64,000 bases of DNA from Bacillota bacterium (GTDB taxonomy: Bacteria; Bacillota; Sulfobacillia; JACIYH01): positions 128,457 through 192,456 of the forward strand of contig JBFLXJ010000023.1 of the NCBI GenBank assembly GCA_040757085.1. Direction: 5' to 3'. The translations under genes and the position numbers were made by a program. Under the pieces are notes generated by a model. It ran no database searches. It was not told the DNA's origin and saw nothing but the letters and a program-made list of their open reading frames with translations. Shown piece after piece: positions 1 to 8,571 of the stretch (position 1 is the stretch's first letter; every line of letters begins with the position of its first letter).

Positions 1-843
1 CTGCGCAGTACCTGGTCCCGCCTGGCCCGCTACGAGCGCGAGCTATCTTCAGGGAAGAGGCTGCTGCAGCCTTCGGATGACCCGGTTGGCGTGGTGCGGT
101 CCCTGGGGCTGCGCAGTGAACTGAACCGGATCAACCGCTACCTCGCCAACGTGGACGACGCCCGCAACTGGATGGACATGACCGACATGGCGCTGGGCCA
201 GGCCGGCGACGTGCTGCAGAGGGTGCGCGAGCTGGCCGTGTCCACGGCGGGCACGGTGCCCCAATCCACCCTCCAGGCTGCCCGCGCGGAGGTCGCCCGC
301 CTTCTCGAGCAACTGATCGAGATTGGCAACACCTCTTACGGCGACAGGTACATCTTTGCGGGCCAGAAGACCCTGACCGCGCCCTTCAGCCTCACAGGGG
401 ACCCGGCCGCTCCTGTGGACTACAACGGTGACAGCAGCCCGATATTGCGTGAGGTTGCCCCGGGTACCACCATCCCGGTTAACCGCCCGGGAGACGGTGC
501 CATGCGGCAGGCGATCGTGATGGTGGCCAATTACCTCGATGCACTGGATGACGCTATCGGTGGCGCTCCTCTCTCATCCGACGTGCTGGCACAGCTTGAC
601 CGGGCCCTGGACGGCATCCTTGAAGAAAGGGCCCAGGTGGGAGCTGATGGCCATCGCCTGGAGATGACCCGTTCGCGCCTGCAGGATAGCGTCTACCAGC
701 TCACCGCCCTCCTCTCCGAGACGGAGGATGCTGACATGGCGGAAGTAATCGTGCGACTCACCAGTACGGAAGCCGCCTATCGTGCTGCCCTGGAAGCAGG
801 AGCCCGCATCATTCAGCCCAGCTTGCTCGACTTCCTGCGCTAG
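1..843 (+). CDS. flgL: Flagellar hook-associated protein FlgL (HAP3), 5' end cut by window
   Basis: Hook-filament junction protein, exported through the flagellar type III apparatus. The reading frame is open from base 1, so the gene begins upstream of the window and 280 residues are visible. The conserved N-terminal flagellin-family motif LSSGKRLLQPSDDPVG lies near residues 15-30, and the C-terminal flagellin-like helix (EVIVRLTSTEAAYRAALEAG) precedes the stop. The GTG at 91 is internal and is not the start, because the motif continues upstream of it. The fliW gene follows after 64 bases, as in many Bacillota where flgL-fliW-csrA-hag cluster. The length fits FlgL (about 300 residues) rather than flagellin, and a separate flagellin gene lies at 8572. 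Family assignment is confident; FlgL rather than another flagellin-like protein is inferred from size and context. Confidence 0.9.
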   Translation: MRSTWSRLARYERELSSGKRLLQPSDDPVGVVRSLGLRSELNRINRYLANVDDARNWMDMTDMALGQAGDVLQRVRELAVSTAGTVPQSTLQAARAEVARLLEQLIEIGNTSYGDRYIFAGQKTLTAPFSLTGDPAAPVDYNGDSSPILREVAPGTTIPVNRPGDGAMRQAIVMVANYLDALDDAIGGAPLSSDVLAQLDRALDGILEERAQVGADGHRLEMTRSRLQDSVYQLTALLSETEDADMAEVIVRLTSTEAAYRAALEAGARIIQPSLLDFLR

Positions 844-907
844 CATTGGCCCGTCGGAGGGGGATCGCGCGCGTATACAAACGATGCTGCCCGTGGGGTG
901 ACAAAGG

Positions 908-1453
908 ATGCGAGTGCTGACCCGGAGATTCGGTATCCTGAAGGTTCCGGAGGAACTGGTGTGGCGGTGGCCGGTGCCACTGCCCGGGTTCCCCCGTTCG
1001 CGGGAGTTTGTGCTCATCGATGACGAAAAGGCGCGTCCCTTCCTGTGGCTGCAATCCCTTAACGAACCCGAGGTAGCCTTCGTCATCGTCGATGCCGGGC
1101 TGGTGGCTCCCGGCTACGATCCCTGTCTGCCCGAAGGGGAGATCACCTGCCTGCAGCTCTCTCCGGGTGCCAGGCCCATTCTGTACGCCATCGTCACCGT
1201 GCCGGAGGACCCCCGGCAGTCCTGGGTTAACCTGCGCGCGCCGCTTGCCCTCAATGCGTATGCACGGCTGGGGCGGCAGGTAGTACTTTCGGACGAAGCT
1301 TACTCATTCCGCCACCCCCTTTGGGAGGCAGTGGACCGGTTGAGCGAGTCATCTCGCCAGGGACGGTACGAGAGCCAGGGAGGGCGATTGTTGTGCTGGT
1401 CCTTGCCCGCAAGCTCCACCAGAGCATCCTTATCGGCGATACGGTCCGCATAA
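908..1453 (+). CDS. fliW: Flagellar assembly factor FliW with a C-terminal extension overlapping csrA
   Basis: FliW binds CsrA and relieves its repression of flagellin translation; free flagellin in turn sequesters FliW. The 181-residue product starts at ATG 908 and shows the FliW pattern: an early gly/pro turn (LPGFP), then the core (FLWLQSLNEPEVAFVIVD near residues 45-63), a central acidic loop and a conserved NLRAPLALN segment near residues 116-124. FliW proteins are usually about 130-155 residues. This one runs some 30 residues further, with a polar tail read in a different frame over the first 61 bases of csrA. The tail may be real, or the stop may have been lost by a small indel. Order flgL-fliW-csrA supports the assignment. 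Confidence 0.93.
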   Translation: MRVLTRRFGILKVPEELVWRWPVPLPGFPRSREFVLIDDEKARPFLWLQSLNEPEVAFVIVDAGLVAPGYDPCLPEGEITCLQLSPGARPILYAIVTVPEDPRQSWVNLRAPLALNAYARLGRQVVLSDEAYSFRHPLWEAVDRLSESSRQGRYESQGGRLLCWSLPASSTRASLSAIRSA

Positions 1454-1662
1454 CCGTACTGGAAGTACGCGACGGCCAGGTGCGCCTGGGCATCGATGCC
1501 CCCCGCGACGTTTCCATCCTGCGTGAAGAGGTAGTGCACGCCGCCGCTGCCAGCAACCGGGAGGCATGCGCCGGAGGAGCGCTTACCGGGGAAGCCGTGG
1601 AAGGGGTGGCAGCCCTGTTGCTGCAGTCCTTGTCCGGGGAAGAAAGGGGCGGGGGGCAATGA
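1393..1662 (+). CDS. csrA: Carbon storage regulator CsrA
   Basis: Dimeric RNA-binding translational repressor that binds GGA motifs in leader RNAs. The start is taken as GTG 1393, giving MLVLARKLHQSILIGD, the canonical first strand; a GGGAGG ribosome site lies about 10 bases upstream inside fliW. A further upstream start would add residues with no family counterpart. The VRLGIDAPRDVSILREEV segment, with the conserved GI-AP and R-E residues of strands 4-5 and the helix, is intact. At 89 residues it is longer than the usual 60-75, with an Ala/Gly-rich C-terminal tail. It overlaps fliW by 61 bases and the next gene by ATGA. The expected target is the hag leader at about 8531-8562. Confidence 0.95.
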   Translation: MLVLARKLHQSILIGDTVRITVLEVRDGQVRLGIDAPRDVSILREEVVHAAAASNREACAGGALTGEAVEGVAALLLQSLSGEERGGGQ

Positions 1663-2681
1663 GGGTGCTCGTCACCGGGGGTGCTGGCTTCATCGGCAGC
1701 AACTTCATCCGGTACTGCCTCGCCCACCACTCCGACTGGGAACTGGTCAACTTCGACAAACTGACATACGCCGGGAACCTGGAGAACCTGGCCGGCATCG
1801 ACGAATCCCGATATTCGTTCGTGCGCGGAGATATAGCGGATCCCGCGGCGGTGGAAGGGCTTTTTTCGCAGCCGTTCGACGTAGTGGTGAACTTTGCCGC
1901 CGAGTCTCACGTGGACCGCAGCATCCTGGATTCCAGCCCGTTCTTGCGCACCAATGTGCTGGGGACACAGGTGCTGCTTGAGGCTGCCAGGCGGCACGGG
2001 GTGGCCCTGTTCATCCAGGTGTCAACGGACGAGGTTTACGGGTCGCTCGGGGAGGAGGATCCCCCTTTCAGCGAGGGCAACCCGCTGGCACCCAACAGTC
2101 CGTATGCCGCCAGCAAGGCGTCTGCCGACCTGCTGGCGCGGGCCTGGTGGAGGACTTACCGCGTACCGGTAGTGGTAACCCGCTGCTGCAATAATTTTGG
2201 ACCCTACCAGTTTCCGGAGAAGCTCATCCCCCTGGTCATCACCAACGCTCTCCAGGATCTCGCGGTGCCGGTTTACGGGGATGGCCGGAACATCCGGGAC
2301 TGGATACACGTCGAGGACCATTGCCGGGCTCTCGATCGCATCATCCAGGCGGGCAAGCCCGGGACTATTTACAACATCGGCGCGGGATGTGAGGTGCGGA
2401 ACATCGACCTCGTTCGGACCATCCTTTCCTTGCTGGATAAACCCGAATCTCTGATACAGTATGTGCCCGACCGGCCGGGCCACGACTGCCGCTATGCGGT
2501 TGATTCCTCCCGGATCAGAAGGGAGTTGGGATGGACTCCGACCCGTTCCCTCCAGGAGTCCCTGCCCGACGTGATTGCCTGGTATGTGAGGAACGAGGGC
2601 TGGTGGAGGCGGGTCAAGAGCGGGGCATACCGCGATTATTACGAAGCCGTTTACGTGCGGCATTGGGGGGAAGCCACGTGA
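1659..2681 (+). CDS. rfbB: dTDP-glucose 4,6-dehydratase RmlB
   Basis: Second step of dTDP-L-rhamnose synthesis: converts dTDP-glucose to dTDP-4-keto-6-deoxyglucose using bound NAD. The ATG at 1659 overlaps the csrA stop (ATGA) and gives a 340-residue protein, the usual RmlB length. Visible features are the Rossmann motif [11 protein letters not shown] at residues 6-16, a signature [13 protein letters not shown], the STDEVYG segment holding the catalytic Thr-Asp-Glu, and YAASK with the catalytic Tyr and Lys. First of four translationally linked rml genes inserted between csrA and hag, so the sugar is probably destined for the flagellum, although a cell-wall or polysaccharide role cannot be excluded. 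Confidence 0.95.
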   Translation: MRVLVTGGAGFIGSNFIRYCLAHHSDWELVNFDKLTYAGNLENLAGIDESRYSFVRGDIADPAAVEGLFSQPFDVVVNFAAESHVDRSILDSSPFLRTNVLGTQVLLEAARRHGVALFIQVSTDEVYGSLGEEDPPFSEGNPLAPNSPYAASKASADLLARAWWRTYRVPVVVTRCCNNFGPYQFPEKLIPLVITNALQDLAVPVYGDGRNIRDWIHVEDHCRALDRIIQAGKPGTIYNIGAGCEVRNIDLVRTILSLLDKPESLIQYVPDRPGHDCRYAVDSSRIRRELGWTPTRSLQESLPDVIAWYVRNEGWWRRVKSGAYRDYYEAVYVRHWGEAT

Positions 2682-3745
2682 AGGGGCTGGTTTTGGCGGG
2701 AGGGAAGGGCACCCGGCTGCGGCCACTCACCTACACCATGCCCAAGCAGTTGGTCCCCGTGGCGAACAAGCCCATTCTCCATTTTGTAATCTCGCAGGTG
2801 GCCGAGGCCGGTGTGCGAGAAGTGGGCGTTATCGTGTCACCGGAAACCGGGGATCTGGTGAGGGCGTCCCTTGGCGATGGGTCACGTTGGGGGGTGCGGG
2901 TCAGTTACATAGTCCAGGACCGCCCGGCCGGGCTGGCTCACGCCGTCAGGACGGCTGCTCCCTTTCTGGGCTCGGACCCCTTCTTGATGTTCCTGGGGGA
3001 TAACCTCATCGAGGGCGGCGTCAGCGCGCTGGTGCGCGAATTCCGGGATACGACAGCGGACGCGGCCCTGTTGTTGAAGCAGGTCACGGATCCGCGCGCC
3101 TTCGGCGTGGCAGTGGTCGATGAGGGCGGTCGGGTGGTCCGCCTGGTGGAGAAGCCCCGCGACCCCCCGAGTGAGCTTGCCCTGGTCGGGGTCTACGTGT
3201 TTTCCTCCCTCATCCACGAGGCCATCTCCCGGATCGGGCCCTCATGGCGGGGGGAGCTTGAGATTACCGATGCCATCCAGGAGCTGATCAACCTGGGGGG
3301 AAAGGTCCGGGCCCGGCAGCTGGAGGGCTGGTGGCTGGATACGGGCAAGAAGGATGATCTCCTGGAGGCCAACCGCATCGTGCTCGACCATTACGCGTCG
3401 AGGCACATCGGGGGTGACGTGGACGGGGAAAGCCAGGTGGTGGGGCGGGTCGAGGTGGGAGAGGGTGCCCGCATCCGCCGCAGCGTGGTGCGGGGACCGG
3501 CGGTGATTGGGCCCGAGGCTGAGCTAGAGGACTGTTTTGTGGGGCCGTTTACCGCCATCGGCGGCCGCAGTAAACTCCGAGGGGTTTCTATCGAGCACTC
3601 GGTCGTCCTGGAATGCTGTGAACTCAGGGACGTGGGCCCCATCGAAGACAGCCTGATCGGGAGAAACGCCCGTGTGGTGCGCGCCGACAACCGGCACCCT
3701 GCGCTGCGCCTTTTCCTTGGGGACGAGGCACAGGTGGCGGTATGA
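2678..3745 (+). CDS. rfbA: Glucose-1-phosphate thymidylyltransferase RmlA, long form with left-handed helix tail
   Basis: Makes dTDP-glucose from dTTP and glucose-1-phosphate, the first step of the rhamnose pathway. The start is GTG 2678, overlapping the rfbB stop (GTGA), and yields [19 protein letters not shown], the nucleotide-binding loop. Further motifs are [13 protein letters not shown] and [10 protein letters not shown] (metal-binding Asp). The 355-residue length, with a C-terminal hexapeptide-like repeat region (about residues 245-345, e.g. [18 protein letters not shown]), is that of the long RmlA subfamily of archaea, actinobacteria and some Bacillota, not the 290-residue enterobacterial form. 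Next gene begins after 64 bases. Confidence 0.93.
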   Translation: MKGLVLAGGKGTRLRPLTYTMPKQLVPVANKPILHFVISQVAEAGVREVGVIVSPETGDLVRASLGDGSRWGVRVSYIVQDRPAGLAHAVRTAAPFLGSDPFLMFLGDNLIEGGVSALVREFRDTTADAALLLKQVTDPRAFGVAVVDEGGRVVRLVEKPRDPPSELALVGVYVFSSLIHEAISRIGPSWRGELEITDAIQELINLGGKVRARQLEGWWLDTGKKDDLLEANRIVLDHYASRHIGGDVDGESQVVGRVEVGEGARIRRSVVRGPAVIGPEAELEDCFVGPFTAIGGRSKLRGVSIEHSVVLECCELRDVGPIEDSLIGRNARVVRADNRHPALRLFLGDEAQVAV

Positions 3746-3809
3746 GGCGTGCGTCCGTCCTGGTCAGGCGCCGATGGGGACAGACGCGTGCGGGACGGAG
3801 GGATCGGGC

Positions 3810-4265
3810 GTGATAGCAGGGGTAAAGGTGAAGCCACTCGTCCGTCATGCGGACGACCGGGGCTTCTTCCAGGAAGTGGTCAGGGCTGATGAGGGGATCC
3901 TGCCCCGCTTCGGCCAGCTTTCCATGGCAAAGACCTACCCCGGGGTGATCAAGGCTTTTCACTATCACGAAAGGCAGGACGACCTGTGGTTCTTTCCCGT
4001 GGGTAATGCCCAGGTGGTGCTCCACGACCTCAGGGAGGGCTCCCCGACCTACCGCCAAACCGATGTGTTCTACATGGGCGAGGACAATCCCATGGCACTC
4101 TTCATACCCGCTGGCGTGGCCCACGGTTACAGGACTCTGGGGGAGAAGCCGGCGATCCTGCTCTATGTAACGACCGAGTCGTATGACCGGGAGTGCCCCG
4201 ACGAAAAGCGGATCCCCTACGACGATCCCGGTATCGGCTTCGACTGGAGCACCAGGATGAGGTAG
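3810..4265 (+). CDS. rfbC: dTDP-4-dehydrorhamnose 3,5-epimerase-family protein RmlC
   Basis: Cupin-fold epimerase, third step of dTDP-L-rhamnose synthesis. The GTG at 3810 is chosen because GGAGG lies 8 bases upstream; it gives 151 residues beginning MIAGVKVKPLVRHADDRGFF. ATG 3774 is in frame but has no ribosome site. Conserved RmlC elements are IKAFHYHERQDDLWF (the catalytic His region), VVLHDLREGSPTY, FIPAGVAHGYRTL and a final YDDPGIGFDWS. It is shorter than classical RmlC (about 180 residues) and belongs to the compact variant group, so a different keto-sugar epimerase is possible, but the complete rmlB/A/D neighbours favour rhamnose. Confidence 0.88.
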   Translation: MIAGVKVKPLVRHADDRGFFQEVVRADEGILPRFGQLSMAKTYPGVIKAFHYHERQDDLWFFPVGNAQVVLHDLREGSPTYRQTDVFYMGEDNPMALFIPAGVAHGYRTLGEKPAILLYVTTESYDRECPDEKRIPYDDPGIGFDWSTRMR

Positions 4266-4271
4266 GCGCCC

Positions 4272-5138
4272 ATGGGGAAAGTGATGGTGACCGGTTCGCG
4301 AGGGATGTTGGGTCGGGCGGTAGTAGCAGCATTTTCTGCCGCGGGCTTTGATGTCGTGGCGCTGGATCACGGGGCGCTTGATGTGACCGATCTCAGCGCG
4401 GTCCGGAAGGTAACGACCGAATTGAGACCGGGGTTGGTGGTGAACTGTGCCGCTTACACCGACGTGGACAGGGCCGAATCAGAGTCCGCCCTCGCCATGT
4501 CGGTAAATGCCCTCGGGGCAAGGAACGTGGCTCTGGCGTGCCTCGACGCCGGTGCCCAGCTGGTGCACATCAGCACCGACTACGTGTTCTCGGGTAATAA
4601 GGGCGAACCGTACAGCATCTGGGATCCCTGCGATCCCATTAACACATATGGCAGGAGCAAGGCCTGGGGTGAGTACTACGTGCGCTCCCTACTGCCCCGT
4701 TCCTACATTATCCGCACCAGCTGGCTCTTTGGGCCGGGCGGCGACAACTTCGTGGCCACCATGTTGAGGCTCGCACGCGACGGGGAGACGATCCAGGTGG
4801 TGGAGGACGAGCAGGGTTGTCCCACGTTCACCGAAGACCTGGCGGGTGCCATGGTGGATTTGGTCCGCACCCGGGCTTTCGGCACTTACCATATCACCAA
4901 CTCCGGATCCGTCACCCGCTATGGGTTAGCCTCCCTGGCCGTCGCGTTGGCAGGGCTGCCCGTTCGGATTCAGCCCGTGGCCAGCGGTGAATTTCCCCGG
5001 CGGGCGGCTCGGCCGCGCAACTCCGCCCTTGACGCATTCCCGTTGCGGGAGACCATTGGTCACTTGCTTCCCGACTGGCAAGATGCCGTTCGCCGGTACG
5101 TGATTGGGCTCACTTCAACAGGAGTCGCCCAGAGTTAG
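4272..5138 (+). CDS. rfbD: dTDP-4-dehydrorhamnose reductase RmlD
   Basis: NAD(P)H-dependent final step producing dTDP-L-rhamnose. Begins at ATG 4272, six bases after the rfbC stop; 288 residues, normal for RmlD. Motifs: Rossmann MVTGSRGMLGRAV at residues 5-17, NCAAYTDVDRAE, HISTDYVFSG, and the catalytic YGRSK near residue 129. The substrate-binding segment IIRTSWLFG is also present. The last 24 bases overlap tail-to-tail with the glycosyltransferase on the other strand, so no terminator separates them. Confidence 0.95.
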   Translation: MGKVMVTGSRGMLGRAVVAAFSAAGFDVVALDHGALDVTDLSAVRKVTTELRPGLVVNCAAYTDVDRAESESALAMSVNALGARNVALACLDAGAQLVHISTDYVFSGNKGEPYSIWDPCDPINTYGRSKAWGEYYVRSLLPRSYIIRTSWLFGPGGDNFVATMLRLARDGETIQVVEDEQGCPTFTEDLAGAMVDLVRTRAFGTYHITNSGSVTRYGLASLAVALAGLPVRIQPVASGEFPRRAARPRNSALDAFPLRETIGHLLPDWQDAVRRYVIGLTSTGVAQS

Positions 5139-6416
5139 GGCTTTGTACCCCCGGCCTTTGACTGTCTCGAGCATACGTTGTTCCCACCGATCGGATAGGA
5201 ACAGATGCGCGACAAGGCTGGCGAGGTCAGGTTTTACCAGGCAGGTTCCCCATGCCCCGATGGCGCCGATGTTTGGAGCCAGTGTGAGGCTGGCCAAGAG
5301 TTCGAGGATCAGGTCATCGGGTACGCGGGTTGGCCTGCTCCAGAAGAGGACCGCATCGCACCCAGCCAGGGCTGCGGAGATGGCTCTGGGAAGATCTGCA
5401 CTTGGAACAGTTCCTGGTTGTGTGCAACCTTGGTTACAGAGACCTTTGTCTTTACTCGGCGGCGAAGCAGTGTCTGACCGGAGGTCTTCGTGTGCGATGA
5501 TAACTTTCGTTGGCCATGGTCGTTCACGGGAACAATGCTGCGTTGGCGGGGAGTTCGCAGACAGCACAATAAGAAGGCCGCCGATAGGTCCTAGTGACTT
5601 GGTTACGGTTCCCTCCCGTTGTTCGTAACGGACGATGAGGCCGTCCTCAAGGTAGATGCGCGTATCATCCGGTGATGTCCGTCCAGACCACCTGGCGTTC
5701 AGGATGTCGAGGTTTTCCCTGAATTTGCGGAACCGTTCCGGTCCGCTGACGGATTCGTGGTGAATGAGCTGGGCCCAGGGCGTGTAGACCACCCGGTAGC
5801 CCTTTTCCCGAAGACGCAGGCAGAGGTCCACATCCTCGTACCCGTTATAGAACTGCTCGTCGAATCCTCCGACCTGAAAGAACACATTGCGTGGGATAAG
5901 GAGGCATGCTCCGGTCACCGCCTGCAGCTCGCGTGGTTTATTCACGAGGGGGTGGAGGGTGTCGAAGCGATAGTAAAGATGGTAAGGGGCCAATCCGCCG
6001 CTCGTCGCGTCGAAACCTATCACGACTCCGGCATGCTGCACTGTATTGTCGGGGAACAGGAGTTTGCAGCCTACGGCCCCGAGCTGGTGTTCCGTGGTTG
6101 CCACTCTCAGCAGGTTTTCGAGCCAGCCTGGTAATGGCTCCGTATCGTTGTTGAGGAATAACAGAAACTCCCCTTCCGCGACCTGAGCACCAGTGTTACA
6201 AGCCCGTGCAAAACCCTGGTTTTGGGGGTTAAGGATAACCTTTACGTCGCCTTCTAAATCCTTAAGCAGTGTGCGCGTTGCATCGGTTGAACCATTGTCC
6301 ACGATAATTACCTCGTAGAGATGGTCGGGCGTATTGGTGGCAAGGGCTTCAAGGCAGCGCCTGGTGTAACCGACCTTGTTATATGTGGGAATGATGATTG
6401 ATACTTCGTACTTCAA
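5115..6416 (-). CDS. Family 2 glycosyltransferase with a degenerate second GT2-like half
   Basis: Probable flagellin or polysaccharide glycosyltransferase of 433 residues starting at TTG 6416 (G-rich ribosome site upstream on the minus strand). Residues 1-260 form a complete GT2 domain: SIIIPTYNKVGYTRRCLEAL, IVDNGSTDAT, NQGFARACNTGA, the metal-binding LFLNNDTEPLPGWLENL, and GGFDEQFYNGYEDVDLCLRL with the acidic catalytic residue, as in rhamnosyl- and N-acetylglucosaminyltransferases. Residues about 280-433 are unlike the usual tail. They contain ALAGCDAVLFWSRPTRVPDD followed by a LELLASLTLAPNIGAIGAWG stretch, which lines up with the middle of a GT2 domain but lacks the Asp-X-Asp. It is the only gene of this island on the minus strand, and its codon use appears less GC-biased than neighbours, hinting at transfer. 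Confidence 0.85.
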   Translation of the reverse strand: MKYEVSIIIPTYNKVGYTRRCLEALATNTPDHLYEVIIVDNGSTDATRTLLKDLEGDVKVILNPQNQGFARACNTGAQVAEGEFLLFLNNDTEPLPGWLENLLRVATTEHQLGAVGCKLLFPDNTVQHAGVVIGFDATSGGLAPYHLYYRFDTLHPLVNKPRELQAVTGACLLIPRNVFFQVGGFDEQFYNGYEDVDLCLRLREKGYRVVYTPWAQLIHHESVSGPERFRKFRENLDILNARWSGRTSPDDTRIYLEDGLIVRYEQREGTVTKSLGPIGGLLIVLSANSPPTQHCSRERPWPTKVIIAHEDLRSDTASPPSKDKGLCNQGCTQPGTVPSADLPRAISAALAGCDAVLFWSRPTRVPDDLILELLASLTLAPNIGAIGAWGTCLVKPDLASLVAHLFLSDRWEQRMLETVKGRGYKALTLGDSC

Positions 6417-6474
6417 CCAGGTCCCCCCGGACTATATCGTTGCTGGTGCTACAGGTGGACAGAGGTGATGCATC

Positions 6475-8433
6475 TTGGACGCTGCGTATTACGGTAACAG
6501 CAGGCCTGAGGTTCAGAGGTTGGTCCCGCCCCATGCAAGGCGCATACTTGACGTGGGTTGCGGGTGGGGCCGCCTGGGAGCTGAGCTCAAGGCATCCGAA
6601 CCGGGTCGGGAGGTAACGGGAGTCGAACTGGTGCCGCAGGTGGCCGAAGTAGCACGGCAGCTTCTTGATCGAGTGCTTGTCGGGGACATAGAAGAGGTAG
6701 TGGACCAATTGCCACGCCGGTATTTCGATTGCGTCATATTGGCCGACATCCTCGAACACCTGCGGGACCCGTGGACTACCTTGGCGAGGCTGAGCGCGGC
6801 TCTGCAGCCAGGGGCGACGTTCGTGGCGAGCGTTCCCAACGTGGCTCACTGGTCTGTAATCCGGGGACTAATCGAGGGAGAATGGCGTTACCAGGACGAG
6901 GGGCTGCTGGATCGCACCCACCTGCGTTTTTTCACCAAGAGCAGTATCAGAGATATGTTCGAGCAGGCGGGATGGAGGGTGGTAGAGATTGAGGCACTGT
7001 CAAAACACGATGGGGGTAGCCTGCCCCTCGGGGTGATAGAAGAGCTGAACCGTGTCGGGGTGAGGGCTCAGCGGTTGCTCAAGGAAGCCTACGACTATCA
7101 GTACCTGGTGCGGGGCTGCTACCCGGGCGGGGTCTCGTGCGTGCTCACACCCCAGCTGGTGAGCATTGTGCTCCCTTGCTGGAACGGTGCGGAGTACACC
7201 CAGGGTTGCGTGGAGAGCATATTTGCCAACACTGACTGGCCCTTTGAACTTATCGTGGTGGATAACGGATCGACGGATGGTACCGTCACTTTTCTGGATA
7301 GCCTGGCCTCCAAATACCCCAATGTGCGGCTTGTCCTAAACAAGGAAAACCTGGGTTTTGGGTTGGCCTGCAACCAGGGCATGGCTCTTGCTCGCGGCCA
7401 GTACGTGGTTCTCCTAAACAACGATACCGTCCTGACGGAGGGCTGGCTGGCCCGCCTGATATCTCATGCAGAGGCGGATTTGCAGGTTGGGATAGTAGCC
7501 CCTCGGTCTAACTGGGTGGCGGGGCCACAGTTAGTGGGTCGGGTGTCATACGGCCCTGAGCTTGCTGCACTTCCAGACTTCGCGCGAAATTGGCAGAAAG
7601 CTCACTTTGGCCGCCGGCGGTATGTAGACAGGGTAGTAGGGCTGTGCATGCTCATCAAAAGGGAGGTTCTTGAGAAGGTGGGGGGATTCGACCCTCGCTT
7701 CGGAGTAGGTAATTTCGAGGATGATGATTACTGTCTGCGGGCCCGTATGGCCGGCTACCGCATTTGCATCGCGGACGACGTGTTCATTCATCATTTTGGG
7801 CATCGGACTTTCCTAGGCAATAGGGTGGACTACGACGCCCTGATGCAGCGGAACTGGGAACGCTTCTGTCGGAAATGGGGTATTCGTGCGGACGGACACG
7901 GTGCTTATTCTGCACACGACATCGCGGCTCGGCCGCGGCCAGAGCTCCTATACATTCCGCTCGATCTCGGGCAAGCATTGCACCCCAGTGGTGGGCCCCT
8001 GTCGTTGTGGCCGGAGGACAGGTTTTCTTTTTTGGCGTTTCCCGATTGGTCGGATCCCGCGTCGCGGTGGCCCGTCATCCTGCGGAGCTTCTGCCGTGCT
8101 TTCGCCCCCGGAGATAAGGTCTGTCTGGTGTTACGTGTCGACCCGGCCGAGGTGCCGTCTGTGAAGGCAATAGTGCAGGCCGTTGTGAAAGAAATCCATG
8201 GCGCCGGGCTGGACCCCGACGAGATTCCAGATGTTGTTATCTGTGACGACAACCTGGACTGGGAAGAGTTGAAGCGCATGTTCTGCGGTGCGCGCGCGTA
8301 TGTTCCCTGTGGCGAGCTTGAGCAAGGGTTGCACAGTTATCAGGCCCAGCTGTGTGGACTCTCGGAACCATCCGGCGTTTCGCCGGAAGCGTTCCGGAGG
8401 ATTGTCCCACCGGGCTACCTGCTCACTTCTTAA
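6475..8433 (+). CDS. Three-part protein: SAM methyltransferase, GT2 glycosyltransferase and C-terminal GT-B-like half
   Basis: 652 residues starting at TTG 6475; an in-frame TGA lies at 6466 and AGGTGA is the ribosome site, so no longer start exists. Residues 1-185 are a class I methyltransferase (ILDVGCGWGRLGAEL, then DCVILADILEHLRDP and FVASVPNVAHWSV). Residues 225-480 are a full GT2 domain (SIVLPCWNGAEYTQGCVESI, VDNGSTDGT, NLGFGLACNQGM, VLLNNDTVLTEGWL, GGFDPRFGVGNFEDDDYCLR). The last 150 residues resemble the nucleotide-binding half of a GT-B enzyme (FSFLAFPDWSD, then DNLDWEELKRMF and ARAYVPCGELEQGL). The stop is 138 bases before hag. Role inferred: adding and possibly O-methylating a glycan on flagellin; substrate unknown. 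Confidence 0.82.
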   Translation: MDAAYYGNSRPEVQRLVPPHARRILDVGCGWGRLGAELKASEPGREVTGVELVPQVAEVARQLLDRVLVGDIEEVVDQLPRRYFDCVILADILEHLRDPWTTLARLSAALQPGATFVASVPNVAHWSVIRGLIEGEWRYQDEGLLDRTHLRFFTKSSIRDMFEQAGWRVVEIEALSKHDGGSLPLGVIEELNRVGVRAQRLLKEAYDYQYLVRGCYPGGVSCVLTPQLVSIVLPCWNGAEYTQGCVESIFANTDWPFELIVVDNGSTDGTVTFLDSLASKYPNVRLVLNKENLGFGLACNQGMALARGQYVVLLNNDTVLTEGWLARLISHAEADLQVGIVAPRSNWVAGPQLVGRVSYGPELAALPDFARNWQKAHFGRRRYVDRVVGLCMLIKREVLEKVGGFDPRFGVGNFEDDDYCLRARMAGYRICIADDVFIHHFGHRTFLGNRVDYDALMQRNWERFCRKWGIRADGHGAYSAHDIAARPRPELLYIPLDLGQALHPSGGPLSLWPEDRFSFLAFPDWSDPASRWPVILRSFCRAFAPGDKVCLVLRVDPAEVPSVKAIVQAVVKEIHGAGLDPDEIPDVVICDDNLDWEELKRMFCGARAYVPCGELEQGLHSYQAQLCGLSEPSGVSPEAFRRIVPPGYLLTS

Positions 8434-8457
8434 CGGCGGTCCGTTTTGCCTCGATGA
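8431..8457 (+). promoter_or_regulatory. Candidate sigma-D (sigma-28) promoter for hag
   Basis: TAAC at 8431, a 15-base gap and CTCGATGA at 8450-8457 resemble the sigma-28 pattern TAAA-N15-GCCGATAA (three of four and five of eight bases). A transcript from here would have a leader of about 108 bases holding the hairpin at 8484 and the CsrA-like sites. The match is partial; this is a candidate only. Confidence 0.35.
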
Positions 8458-8483
8458 TTAACGTGGGGTGCGCACTCAGCGGT

Positions 8484-8513
8484 GCTCCGACCCAAGCGGC
8501 CGCAGGTCGGAGC
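8484..8513 (+). promoter_or_regulatory. Perfect 9-bp stem-loop in the hag leader
   Basis: GCTCCGACC (8484-8492) and GGTCGGAGC (8505-8513) are exact reverse complements around a 12-base loop that itself contains GCGGCCGC. It lies between the methyltransferase-GT gene and hag, upstream of the CsrA-like sites. No T-run follows, so it is more likely a leader or mRNA-stability structure than a terminator. Confidence 0.6.
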
Positions 8514-8530
8514 GAGGAGCGGGCGCGGAG

Positions 8531-8562
8531 ACAGGGAGGTCCCGCAGGGAACTTCAAGGAGG
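8531..8562 (+). promoter_or_regulatory. Two candidate CsrA-binding sites in the hag leader, the second over the SD
   Basis: ACAGGGAGGT (8531-8540), flanked by a short GAC/GTC stem that presents GGA in the loop, matches the CsrA consensus ACARGGAUGU at 9 of 10 positions. CAAGGAGG (8555-8562) places a second GGA within the ribosome site of hag. Two sites with the downstream one masking the SD is the arrangement known for Bacillus subtilis hag. Both csrA and its antagonist fliW are encoded 7 kb upstream. Confidence 0.6.
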
Positions 8563-8571
8563 AAGCGCCGA

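Noticed and set aside
91-843. GTG 91 as the flgL start
   Set aside because: The conserved FlgL N-terminal motif continues in frame from base 1, so the true start is upstream of the window.
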